Source: Magicicada septendecula (taxonomy: Eukaryota; Arthropoda; Insecta; Hemiptera; Cicadidae). From it: a DNA stretch of 64,000 nt. Below are positions 12,145 through 22,671 of the stretch, one piece after another. Position 1 is the stretch's first letter. Every line of letters starts with the position of its first letter. Both the position numbers and the translations under genes were made by a program. The notes beneath the pieces are model-generated. The model ran no database searches and was not told the DNA's origin. It was given only the letters and a program-made list of their open reading frames with translations. The stretch covers positions 248,001-312,000 of the forward strand of contig JAWRYS010001452.1 of the NCBI GenBank assembly GCA_034769895.1, in the 5' to 3' direction.

Positions 12145-15100
12145 TATAACCTACCGTTCGCGAATGTCCTGCCTACTTCAAGCCCCGCGATGGAAGCCAA
12201 TTTATAACCAAACTCGTGTCTCGTGTCCCCTCGTATACCTCTGTAAAATATAACAGTGTGTCTGCGTGCGAAAATGTGTCTGTGTTTCTTACCACTGCGT
12301 CCTCGTACGGCGATGTACTTCACGATGTTTGGGCCCGTAGCGAACGTACTGGGGACCAGGTATCGTGGTTCCCGATTTGAGTTTCAAACGTAGTGGATTA
12401 TCTCCGGGTGGCGCCAAATTGTTTATAGAAAACAATTAAAATGGTTTGCTTATCAATGTTCTATTTGAACGAGGCGACGAATTCAATCTGTCCCGCCCTT
12501 TCTCAATTTCGTGTCAATCGAGATAGCGGTTGCTGGATTCGCTACTTGAGCGCTCGCCGTCGCATTGGAAACCTTCACTATACATTATATTTTTAACATA
12601 CACTTTGCTAATAGAAATAAGACACGAGTTAACACACACAGTATAAATTTATTATTAATTGGAAGTTAGTATTTTATAGACACAAGTTGTAATTAGTTTG
12701 TTCATATATAATTCTGCACCGGATAATAATTCTTTATAAGACTCTTACTCAAGGTTAAACGATTGACTTTTGAATACAAATAAACAGTAATGGCGATTTA
12801 TTTCGCCGATCAACAAATATTTTGGTCGACGTTTGTGGGTTGTTTGGATCACGTTAAAAGGTTCAGATGCAGTTACAACATTAAAAATACACAACCTTAC
12901 AATGTTTTTTCCTTATGTAGGATAATGTGTAGTGGTAATTGTTTTGTTTAAGTGTCATACAAGATGTTTATAAGTCGTACATAAATATGAGTTTAGTTCT
13001 ATAGTTAACAAAATTTTCAGTGATATAATTTTATGGATCAATCCTTGTAAGAGAATAAAAATGATTTAGTGGTATTCAAAATACATTGAGAAATGGTCAA
13101 AGTGCGTTTATTTTTTGGAAGTTGAAATAATTTAACTGATACTTAACAGCCTTGCAGTACGGTATTATTCGGGATGAAGAGAAGGAAGGATTATGGCTTC
13201 AATATTGTTCCTGTGTACTTTATTCGAGCTTCGGCATCTTTTTCACAGTGGGTTGGACTTATTTGGATATTTCATATTGAGTTAAAGGTCTTCTCCCTCT
13301 GGAAATGGTATTCTGCATCCATCAGGCTTCTGTACTCTCAATTTCTACACTTTGTTTTACTTCTAAGATGTCTCAAACGTTAAAAGGTGTTGTACAGACG
13401 ATTCGCGTCTGGCTTGCGATAGCGTCACTTTCCAAGTAAATGTATTTAACGGTAATTACCTCGTTAAACGGCCGTTCCCATGGTTACGTGTTTGCTCTCA
13501 TTGGGTGAGCTCAATATTAGTACATTGTTATCAATTTTCGAATTTCTTTCAAATCTTCCCATATCTTCGGACTTTCTTCCTCCTCTTATCTTCCTTCTGA
13601 GTTAATATCTAAATGCACTGTCTTTTATATTTTCTCACAACGATTATTTTGGTACCCCACAATATTGGGTTTTATCAAGTTTTTTTAAGTTCACGATTAA
13701 TTTCATACTTACTAATCACATTTCTTTGTTTATATAATTCCTTAATTTAATATTTGGTTTTTAATAATAACTACTATTCATCCTTGATGAATTAGTCACA
13801 TTGGATTTGTCCATTACATGGTGATTTTTATACAATTAGTAATTGTTTATGTTTGACCGTTAGGCCTGTTTCACATTTAAGTAGCCATTACTGGATTTTT
13901 GTGGCTTCATACACAACATATTTCATTGAGTCCCAAATTGTTATTTTGCATTTATAATTAGGTTTAATGTATCTGGATGTGTTTTAATTAGTAACAACTG
14001 TGTTATTCAATCTTACTTGCTAATTATTTGCTATTCATTTCCAATATAAAATAAAACATCTAGGCCTATGGTCTGTATAACTCTTACAGCCATATCCATT
14101 TCATAACTAACAGTTTATATAATTCATTATTTCTTATTTGTTGTTCTGGTGCTAAACAATCTCACCTCTATTGAACTTTTTCCATTAAACTCACCTTATA
14201 ACATGGGTATTGGATACAAACTTATTTTCTAATGCTTTTTTCTCTCCCTTCCATATTAACACCATCTAATTACTTTTCTTTGTGAAACACACCTTTAAAC
14301 TTTTACTTTACATTTTTAAGTTATAACAATATTCTTTACTAGTCATCACAGTGAATATCACTACTTAGTGTTCATTATTCACTGATTAAATGTTCTATCC
14401 TAAATACTATTCATTGCAACTTGTTAAATGTTATTGTTCACTCTTAAAATTAAAACATATTGTTCACTCTTAAAACTAAAACATAAGTAATTTTACTAAG
14501 TCTTTACCTTAGCCTACTCTCCTCTTACTATTTGTATGATAGACAATATTTGTATTTATTTTCACTAGCACTTTCTTAAATTATTTAGTGTTCATTATAA
14601 TTTATTTAGTGTTTCTTTAGTATTATATCACTCTAGTATAAATCACTTTCACTAATTCAACTTCCATTTATTTCTCATCATTTTATTCTCTTTCTCTACA
14701 CACTATCTATATAACATTATTAATATTGTGTCTTTCTTAGTTAACAAATTACATATATCCCTAACTCTTTTGGTTAGTGTATTTTTATACATTGTTTCAT
14801 ATTACTGACGGTTCATAATTGTCATTTTATCAATACTAACATTCATTAATAGTTTTGGTTCTTAACCGAATTTCATTGTCTTTATTACTTTGGGTTACAT
14901 TATTTCTCCCTTTTCTGTTTTTCATTACTTGTCTAGTTTTCTTGATGCGTTTCATCTTGTTTTCTTCCTCATGGGTTTGTTCTCTCTTGGTTTTCATTCT
15001 TCTTCTCCTTCCTTCGTCTTGTTTTCTTTACTTTGATTTCTTAGCTGGTTTCTCAACTGGTTTCTCAATTGGCCAATCTCTGGGGTTGGGTCAATGTCGT

Positions 15101-15292
15101 TTGTCTGTCAGTCTATCATTTTAGTTTCTTTGTTAATCACTTTCAGTTTATTACACCTCCTCCTTCCATGATAATTACCTTTTATTTATTTTTTACTATC
15201 CACATAATTTATTTATTCAAACATAATATCATTTAGCATTTTTTATACATACTTATTGTTATCAAAATTTATCTGAATTTGGTGATGTTATA
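12145..15292 (-). repeat. LTR, array 1 copy 3
   Basis: Same LTR with small indels relative to the others (a lost A near 12594, an extra TAA near 12724 and an extra T near 13760). These copy-specific variants argue against a simple assembly duplication. Confidence 0.8.
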
Positions 15293-16565
15293 TAATGCTC
15301 TCCCACCAAAATTGATCATTTTATAAAACGTGATTCTAAGTTTGATGAAATTATCAATTGTATCGTATCATTTTCTTCTTAAACTCTCCTGCTTCTCACT
15401 CGATTTTTTATGCTTAATTCTGTATCTTTTATTTCCTTTCTCCTGATTCTTTTCTTCGTCGTTTTTTCTTATTGCGAACTGGCTTATTGATTTTATATTA
15501 TAAATTATTCCCTATAAATCTTATTTTCCCTAACTATCTTTACTCTGTAGTTGCAATCGATTCGGATGGGCTCTATTGGCTTACCTAACTCCGTCGTTCA
15601 AAACTACTCTTATTCTGAGATCAGGGGAACATCATCCCTGCTCAGTAAAATGATTGCTGGACTTATTCAACAGTCAATCTCAATTAATGAATCTTAAATA
15701 TAGTCATCTCGTGACTCAACATAATAATAATAATCATAACATTTGTTGGGAATCTTTTACCTTTGTACTTCATTATTGCTCAGTTCGAGTCATATATTTT
15801 TTCATCTTTCTTTATAGATACTACTTGATAATACTTGAAGCATTGCTTTTTATTGATACAATTCACATTTTTATTCATTTTTAATTACTTTTCGTTTCAT
15901 CTCAATTCATATTACAACTCTTAGAATGTTTGTTTTATTTATTTCGTTTTTTGATCATTGGTTTTCTTAATCTTACTTCCATTTCTTTCTAAATAGTATT
16001 GGAAGTTGGTCATTTTGATTGATAGTATTTTTTTTTCATAACTTTTTAAATATCCTAGTAAGTTAGTGTTTCTTACTAGTTGGGAATGTTTTTAGCTTAT
16101 TCCTTTATAGTATGTTTTGCTTTTTTGTGCCTTACATTTTGGCTAAAGATTATTGTAACTTAATCTTATTTTGTTAGGAATGTTTTGTAACTTCACTCCA
16201 TTATTATTAATTTTTATTCAAAGATTATAGTAAGTTATTGTTTTTTACTTTATGTGGATTCTTGGTAATTTTATTTCTCCCTTTTTTATGATTGGTCTAA
16301 AATATTCTCGAATTATCTGTGTAAGCTGTCCTTACATAACTTTTTTGAATTTTGAAATTCATTTTTTATATATATTTTTTCATTATTATTTATCAGTAAA
16401 CTTTCTTGCTGAGATTATTCTTCCTTTTTATTCCAACTAACTTGGTGGGCCTTTTTAAATTGAATTCTTTTCAATTAAGTTTGATCGTCATAGTACTTTT
16501 TAAACTACTTAGGTAGGTTATCATGAAATCAGTCCCCTTTTCCTCGGCGTTTATCTTCACTTGGT
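15293..16565 (-). other. Non-coding 3' part of the internal region, array 1
   Basis: About 1.27 kb between ORF2 and the purine-rich tract next to the following LTR (tract near 15295-15307). Equivalent segments are 3753-5025 and 9522-10794. Just after ORF2 an overlapping short frame (16471-16668) encodes a KGTDF phrase that also follows ORF2 in array 2, so a short third ORF or a C-terminal extension is possible. Otherwise I see nothing in it. Confidence 0.5.
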
Positions 16566-17429
16566 TTACCCATGGTCCATCATTTCCTCTGCATTTGTGG
16601 TTCGGATAACCTTGGTGTATAGAACTATTTTCTTCCTTGTTATATAGGTTTCTTCTGTTTTGTACCATGATTCTTCTAATATCATATGTTCAGTGGTAAC
16701 CATGACTGCTTCCCTCATTTTATTACGTGTTTCTTTATTCAGCATTTCTATTTCTAGTATACTCAAGTGTGTTAGATACCTTCTTGATTTGTGACACCCT
16801 ATCTTGTTGTGAGTCCTGTCAATTTTGTGTGATTTCCATTTTCTTATTGATTTGTTGAAGTTTTCCTCTGCTGGTTGGTTGTGAATTCCTTCTATAATTT
16901 CTTTCAAGGTCCTCCTACAATCTTTATATCTCATTAATTTGCTTTGGTCGGTAAGGGGTAAATTGAACACATCAATTAGTCCGTTCTTCATCATCTCCAC
17001 TTCTTCTCTTGTTTTTAGTAGTTTCTTTTTATATATTTTTCCTATTTCCTTTGTTTTCTTGATCTTCTTAATTATTTGGTTCTTCTTTACTCTTCTCAGG
17101 TTGGTTTTTGTGTGCTTAATTTTCTCATTGTTTTTGTTATCTTTATTCCCAGAAAACAATACACCTTTGTCTTCTTTATTCTTCATTTCTCCATTGATAC
17201 CGTCAGAAGTGTTGTATAGTGTTTCATTCAATTGTGTGAAACCACTATCTACTGTTTCATCAAGTTGATCTGCTGGGTATCTTGTCTCTTCCCATTTTTT
17301 ATTCATCTCCGTTTTTGTCTGGTTGCTTTCTTTACGACATCCTTTGAAAATTAGTCTTATTTGCTGCTTCATTTCTTCTTTATTTTTCTCGTGGTCCTTC
17401 TCCAGCTGTTCCCTCAATTCTTCCTTCAA
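16566..17429 (-). CDS. ORF2, array 1 unit 4
   Basis: Like unit 3, with one further R to Q change (KKNQIIKK). The opening frame without an ATG and the overlap with ORF1 are preserved. Confidence 0.55.
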   Translation of the reverse strand: MKEELREQLEKDHEKNKEEMKQQIRLIFKGCRKESNQTKTEMNKKWEETRYPADQLDETVDSGFTQLNETLYNTSDGINGEMKNKEDKGVLFSGNKDNKNNEKIKHTKTNLRRVKKNQIIKKIKKTKEIGKIYKKKLLKTREEVEMMKNGLIDVFNLPLTDQSKLMRYKDCRRTLKEIIEGIHNQPAEENFNKSIRKWKSHKIDRTHNKIGCHKSRRYLTHLSILEIEMLNKETRNKMREAVMVTTEHMILEESWYKTEETYITRKKIVLYTKVIRTTNAEEMMDHG

Positions 17430-17842
17430 TTCTTCGTTTCTTTGCTGAATTTCCTCATCAATCGTTGTTGTAATGTTTCATTATTCTTGTTAATGGTTTG
17501 TCTCAATTCTTCCTTCTGTTTCTGAAAATTGTCCTCCTGTTTTTTAAAATTTTCACTTGTTTCTTCCTTCTGTTTCTGAAAATTTTCGTTTGTTTCTTTC
17601 TTCATTCCGTCAAATTTATTGGTCATATTATTCATCATCTCCATTAATTTTAGTATGTTCGGGTCTCCTCTAACTTCTCCCTTGTCGCCCGCCTGTAATT
17701 CCATTTCTTCGTCTTGTGTTGGTTCTGTTGTGGTTATTGTTGTCTCCACTTCTTCAATCGGTGCTCCTTCCTCTTCTTCCCCTCTATTTTCTTCCATCTC
17801 CTTCTCCTTCGCCAACTTTTTTCCTAAACGTCTTGTGTGCAT
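17426..17842 (-). CDS. ORF1, array 1 unit 4
   Basis: 138 residues starting MHTRRLGKK (D to R relative to the others) with the E to D change shared with unit 3. The shared change suggests units 3 and 4 are closer to each other than to units 1 and 2. Confidence 0.6.
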   Translation of the reverse strand: MHTRRLGKKLAKEKEMEENRGEEEEGAPIEEVETTITTTEPTQDEEMELQAGDKGEVRGDPNILKLMEMMNNMTNKFDGMKKETNENFQKQKEETSENFKKQEDNFQKQKEELRQTINKNNETLQQRLMRKFSKETKN

Positions 17843-17894
17843 CCTGATCTCCTTTCGTGACCGCCGCTAGAACTTCGTATCTTCCTTTTTTCAA

Positions 17895-17912
17895 GTCCCA
17901 TGTTGGGCGCCA
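17895..17912 (-). promoter_or_regulatory. Primer-binding site (tRNA-Lys type), array 1
   Basis: On the minus strand this reads TGGCGCCCAACATGGGAC, 3 bases after the LTR end. The other units have TGGCGCCCAACATGGGGC at 586-603, 6355-6372 and 12124-12141. This is the class of PBS complementary to the 3' end of animal tRNA-Lys. It would prime minus-strand DNA synthesis. Confidence 0.75.
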
Positions 17913-17915
17913 ATT

Positions 17916-20900
17916 TATAACCTACGGTTCGCGAATGTCCTGCCTACTTCAAGCCCCGCGATGGAAGCCAATTTATAACCAAACTCGTGTCTCGAGTCCC
18001 CTCTATACCTCTGTAAAATATAACAGTGTGTCTGCGTGCGAAAATGTGTCTGTGTTTCTTACCACTGTGTCCTCGTACGGCGATGTACTTCACGATGTTT
18101 GGGCCCGTAGTGAACGTACTGGGGACCAGGTATCGTGGTTCCCGATTTGAGTTTCAAACGTAGTGGATTATCTCCGTGTGGCGCCAAATTGTTTATAGGA
18201 AACAATTAAAATGGTTTGCTTATCAATGTTCTATTTGAACGAGGCGACGAATTCAATCTGTCCCGCCCTTTCTCAATTTCGTGTCAATCGAGATAGCGGT
18301 TGCTGGATTCGCTACTTGAGCGCTCGCCGTCGCATTGGAAACCTTCACTATACATTATATTTTTAAACATACACTTTGCTAATAGAAATAAGACACGAGA
18401 TAACACACACAGTATAAATTTATTATTAATTGGAAGTTAGTATTTTATAGACACAAGTTGTAATCAGTTTGTTCATATACAATTCTGCACCGGATAATTC
18501 TTTATAAGACTCTTACTCAAGGTTAAACGATCGACTTTTGAATACAAATAAACAGTAATGGCGATTTATTTCGCCGATCAACAAATATTTTGGTCGACGT
18601 TTGTGGGTTGCTTTGATCACGTTAAACGGTTCAGATGCAGTTACAACATTAAAAATACACAACCTTACAATGTTTTTTCCTTATGTAGGATAATGTGTAG
18701 TGGTAATTGTTTTGTTTAAGTGTCATACAAGATGTTTATAAGTCGTACATAAATATGAGTTTAGTTCTATAGTTAACAAAATTTTCAGTGATATAATTTT
18801 ATGGATCAATCCTTGTAAGAGAATATAAATGATTTAGTGGTATTCAACATACATTGAGAAATGGTCAAAGTGCGTTTATTTTTTGGAAGCTGAAATAATT
18901 TAACTGATACTTAACAGCCTTGCAGTACGGTATTTTTCGGGATGAAGAGAAGGAAGGATTATGGCTTCAATATTGTTCCTGTGTACTTTATTCGAGCTTT
19001 GGCATCTTTTTCACAGTGGGTTGGACTTATTTGGATATTTCATATTGAGTTAAACGTCTTCTCCCTCTGGAAATGGTATTCTGCATCCTTCAGACTTCTG
19101 TACTCTCAATTTCTACACTTTGTTTTACTTCTAAGATGTCTCAAACATTAAAAGGTGTTGTACAGACGATTCGCGTCTGGCTTGCGATAGCGTCACTTTC
19201 CAAGTAAATGTATTTAACGGTAATTACCTCGTTAAACGGCCGTTCCCATGGTTACGTGTTTGCTCTCATTGGGTGAGCTCAATATTAGTACATTGTTATC
19301 AATTTTCGAATTTCTTTCAAATCTTCCCATATCTTCGGACTTTCTTCCTCCTCTTATCTTCCTTCTGAGTTAATATCTAAATGCACTGTCATTTATATTT
19401 TCTCACAACGATTATTTTGGTACCCCACAATATTGGGTTTTATCAAGTTTTTTTAAGTTCACATTAATTTCATACTTACTAATCACATTTCTTTGTTTAT
19501 ATAATTCCTTAATTTAATATTTGGTTTTTAATAATAACTACTATTCATCCTTGATGAATTAGTCACATTGGATTTGTCCATTACATGGTGATTTTTATAC
19601 AATTAGTAATTGTTTATGTTTGACCGTTAGGCCGGTTTCACATTTAAGTAGCCGTTACTGGATTTTTGTGGCTTCATACACAACATATTTCATTGAGTCC
19701 CAAATTGTTATTTTGCATTTATAATTAGGTTTAATGTATCTGGATGTGTTTTAATTAGTAACAACTGTGTTACTCAATCTTACTTGCTAATTATTTGCTA
19801 TTCATTTCCAATATAAAATAAAACATCTAGGCCTATGGTCTGTATAACTCTTACAGCCATATCCATTTCATAACTAACAGTTTATATAATTCATTATTTC
19901 TTATTTGTTGTTCTGGTGCTAAACAATCTCACCTCTATTGAACTTTTTCCATTAAACTCACCTTATAACATGGGTATTGGATACAAACTTATTTTCTAAT
20001 GCTTTTTTCTCTCCCTTCCATATTAACACCATCTAATTACTTTTCTTTGTGAAACACACCTTTAAACTTTTACAATACATTTTTAAGATATAACAATATT
20101 CTTTACTAGTCATCACAGTGAATATCACTACTTAGTGTTCATTATTCACTGATTAAATGTTCTATCCTAAATACTATTCATTGCAACTTGTTAAATGTTA
20201 TTGTTCACTCTTAAAATTAAAACATATTGTTCACTCTTAAAACTAAAACATAAGTAATTTTACTAAATCTTTACCTTAGCCTACTCTCCTCTTACTATTT
20301 GTATGATAGACAATATTTGTATTTATTTTTCACTAGCACTTTCTTAAATTATTTAGTGTTCATTATAATTTATTTAGTGTTTCTTTAGTATTATATCACT
20401 CTAGTATAAATCACTTTCACTAATTCAACTTCCATTTATTTCTCATCATTTTATTCTCTTTCTCTACACACTATCTATATAACATTATTAATATTGTGTC
20501 TTTCTTAGTTAACAAATTACATATATCCCTAACTCTTTTGGTTAGTGTATTTTTATACATTGTTTCATATTACTGACGGTTCATAATTGTCATTTTATCA
20601 ATACTAACATTCATTAATAGTTTTGGTTCTTAACCGAATTTCATTGTCTTTATTACTTTGGGTTACATTATTTCTCCCTTTTCTGTTTTTCATTACTTGT
20701 CTAGTTTTCTTGATGCGTTTCATCTTGTGTTCTTCCTCATGGGTTTGTTCTCTCTTGGTTTTCATTCTTCTTCTCCTTCCTTCGTCTTGTTTTCTTTATT
20801 TTGATTTCTTAGCTGGTTTCTCAATTGGCCAATCTCTGGGGTTGGGTCAATGTCGTTTGTCTGTCAGTCTATCATTTTAGTTTCTTTGTTAATCACGTTC

Positions 20901-21048
20901 AGTTTATTACACCTCTTCCTTCCATGATAATTACCTTTTATTTATTTTTTACTATCCACATAATTTATTTATTCAAACATAATATCATTTAGCATTTTTT
21001 ATACATACTTATTGTTATCAAAATTTATCTGAATTTGGTGATGTTATA
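17916..21048 (-). repeat. LTR, array 1 copy 4 (5' outermost)
   Basis: This is the 5' outermost LTR in the element's own orientation and the most divergent copy. It has a 12-bp deletion near 20818 removing one duplicated phrase. Its 5' edge at 21048 abuts hAT coding sequence, which fixes the LTR terminus as TATAAC. Confidence 0.82.
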
Positions 21049-21834
21049 ACTGTCATACTTGAAGTAGTAAAGAAACGTCTTTCAAAATGCTTTAGTATCA
21101 GGTGGAATTTTAAATCCCGTTGTGTGACAACATTATTTATTAATAAAAGACATTTCCGCTGTTCTTGAAAAAATCATAGATGATGACGAGAGTGACAAGT
21201 CCACTGTTCAGAAAGCATTAGGACTGAAAAACACATTAAGTAATGATTTTAATTTTTGGTTAACATTTTTCAACAAAATTTTGCCAGCCTGTGACATTTT
21301 GTTTAATCAATTACAGCAAGTAGAAATTGACAGTGTTAAAATACACCAGTAACGTACTGGTGTGTTACTGGTGTACACACCTGTATGATTCAAAATGTCA
21401 GAGATTATATTGATTTTGATGCCAGTCTGTCTGCAACAAACGATTTTGGAGAATCATCACAAAATCCAAAAAGGTTACGTTTTGATGAAAGCAAGAAGAC
21501 TGCAGCTAAAGACGTTTGTGACATAATAATTACCAACATAGACGACAGATTTTCATTTTCAGACAATTTAGCAATAGCAGTTTTGTTGCAACCAACCCTG
21601 TTTTCTAAACATCAGCTTATCTCTCCAGAAACACAGTTACAAATTGCTGCTAAACAATTTAATTTAAATGAAACTGCATTAAGACATGAACTGGTAGTTC
21701 TATACAGCAGGCCCGACTTCACAAAGGCAACTGGCGCATTGGTTCTACTCAATTTTGTATTCATTTTTAAAGTATCCAAGTCACTGTATTAAATAAATAA
21801 TTGCTTATCTAATCCGTCGAGTGACTTACTTGTA

Positions 21835-21882
21835 ATTCCGCTTGACGCGTTTCAGGGCATATGCCCCATCTTCAGAATAATT
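21835..21882 (-). ncRNA. Hammerhead ribozyme motif, minimal stem III (left arm)
   Basis: On the minus strand: core CTGAAGA (21869-21875), stem II GGGC/GCCC with an ATAT loop, GAAAC (21849-21853), a two-base stem III closed by GC, then the cleavage triplet GTC (21844-21846). Stem II is intact in this arm. The very short stem III is characteristic of Penelope-type hammerheads, which are thought to act as dimers. Confidence 0.7.
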
Positions 21883-21921
21883 CCTCTTCTTGTGAATAAT
21901 GTCTGACGTTCTGTGAAGAGG

Positions 21922-21968
21922 AATTATTCTGAAGATGGGGCATATGCACTGAAACGCGTCAAGCGGAA
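21922..21968 (+). ncRNA. Hammerhead ribozyme motif (right arm)
   Basis: CTGAAGA at 21929-21935, GAAAC at 21951-21955 and GTC at 21958-21960. Stem II has one altered base pair compared with the left arm (CAC in place of CCC), so activity may be weakened. Confidence 0.62.
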
Positions 21969-22671
21969 TTACAAGTAAGTCACTCGACGGATTAGATAAG
22001 CAATTATTTATTCAATTTTGTATTTTAAAACAATCTAGTTACTGTTTTCCCTGAACTGGTGAAACTATTAAAAATTATTTGTACAATCCCTATGACTACA
22101 GCAGAAAGTGAACGATGTTTCTCAACTCTCAAACGCATTAAAACATTTACATGTAATCAGTGGCGAGGCGTGAGTTTTTAGAATGTGTATGCGGTTATAC
22201 CTATCTCAGCCATCAACAAATAAAAACTCCTTCTCGCTCTCCGTGTGATAATCAAACCTGGTCAGCAGCATTAACAACAGATAAGAAAAGAGTAAATATT
22301 ACAATTTTTCTTTTTTCTAATAGAGACCAATATAATAATATTAATTATGTAAATTGTTTTAGTAAATCAAGCAAACTGTATTTGGAACTTACCAGTACGT
22401 TGAGTGGCGTCTGGTGGTACCGATTCATTTATTATTTCCACTTGTTTTAATCACATACAGCCACATAATCCATAAATAAACACACTGACAATTATTTATT
22501 TAAAATAATTTATAATATCTTGTATCTGCTGTTTAATATGTCATACGTAAACAATACAGATTCACAATTTTAATTAAAATCGTCCACAACGACACTAATT
22601 CATTCATTATAACGGCTCACAATCATTTATTATTCATATTGTAGTTAATTATTATGCGTTAGTTGTAGGAG

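Larger units (their letters stand above)
1..21048 (-). mobile_element. Tandem array of a non-autonomous LTR retrotransposon (array 1, at least four units)
   Basis: The sequence repeats with a 5,769-5,771-bp period at very high identity. Each unit is an LTR of about 3.15 kb plus an internal region of about 2.62 kb. Read on the minus strand, the LTR begins TATAAC and ends GTTATA. It is followed after 3 bases (AAT) by a primer-binding site matching the tRNA-Lys 3' end, then two gag-like ORFs, a non-coding stretch and a purine-rich tract (GGTGGGAGAGCA) abutting the next LTR. No reverse transcriptase, RNase H, protease or integrase is visible, so the element would need enzymes in trans. The array breaks into the coding region of the outer hAT at 21048/21049. 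Its other end lies beyond base 1, so no TSD can be checked. Confidence 0.88.
21762..22011. mobile_element. Fold-back Penelope-like fragment with two hammerheads
   Basis: The arms 21791-21880 and about 21917-22011 are near-perfect inverted repeats around a short spacer. Each arm carries a hammerhead-ribozyme core. The insertion is bounded by a 13-bp direct repeat (TCAATTTTGTATT at 21749-21761 and 22012-22024) within the outer hAT. Short inverted terminal pieces with TSDs of about 10-15 bp and hammerhead motifs are typical of 5'-truncated Penelope-like elements. No reverse transcriptase is present. Confidence 0.72.
21049..22157 (+). pseudogene. Outer hAT transposase, middle part (ZMYM1/DUF4371-type), broken
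   Basis: Plus-strand fragments of a hAT transposase. 21055-21120 matches the stretch after the catalytic region of the hAT at 46261 (VVKKRL...RWNF). 21385-21748 continues with a K-K-AAKDVCD...I segment, and 22040-22150 holds the start of the C-terminal dimerisation domain (ERCFSTLKRIKT). Frameshifts and stops lie between. The gene is cut on the left by array 1, internally by a Penelope fragment, and at 22157 by the inner hAT. Its C-terminus resumes at 25584. Long dead. Confidence 0.75.

Noticed and set aside
1..21048. Array 1 as a satellite DNA or centromeric repeat
   Set aside because: Each unit has LTR, PBS, ORFs and purine tract in the right order, so it is a retroelement array.
21784..22012. 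Fold-back as a MITE or a transcription terminator hairpin
   Set aside because: The arms contain full hammerhead cores and the TSD is 13 bp, which fits a Penelope-like fragment better.
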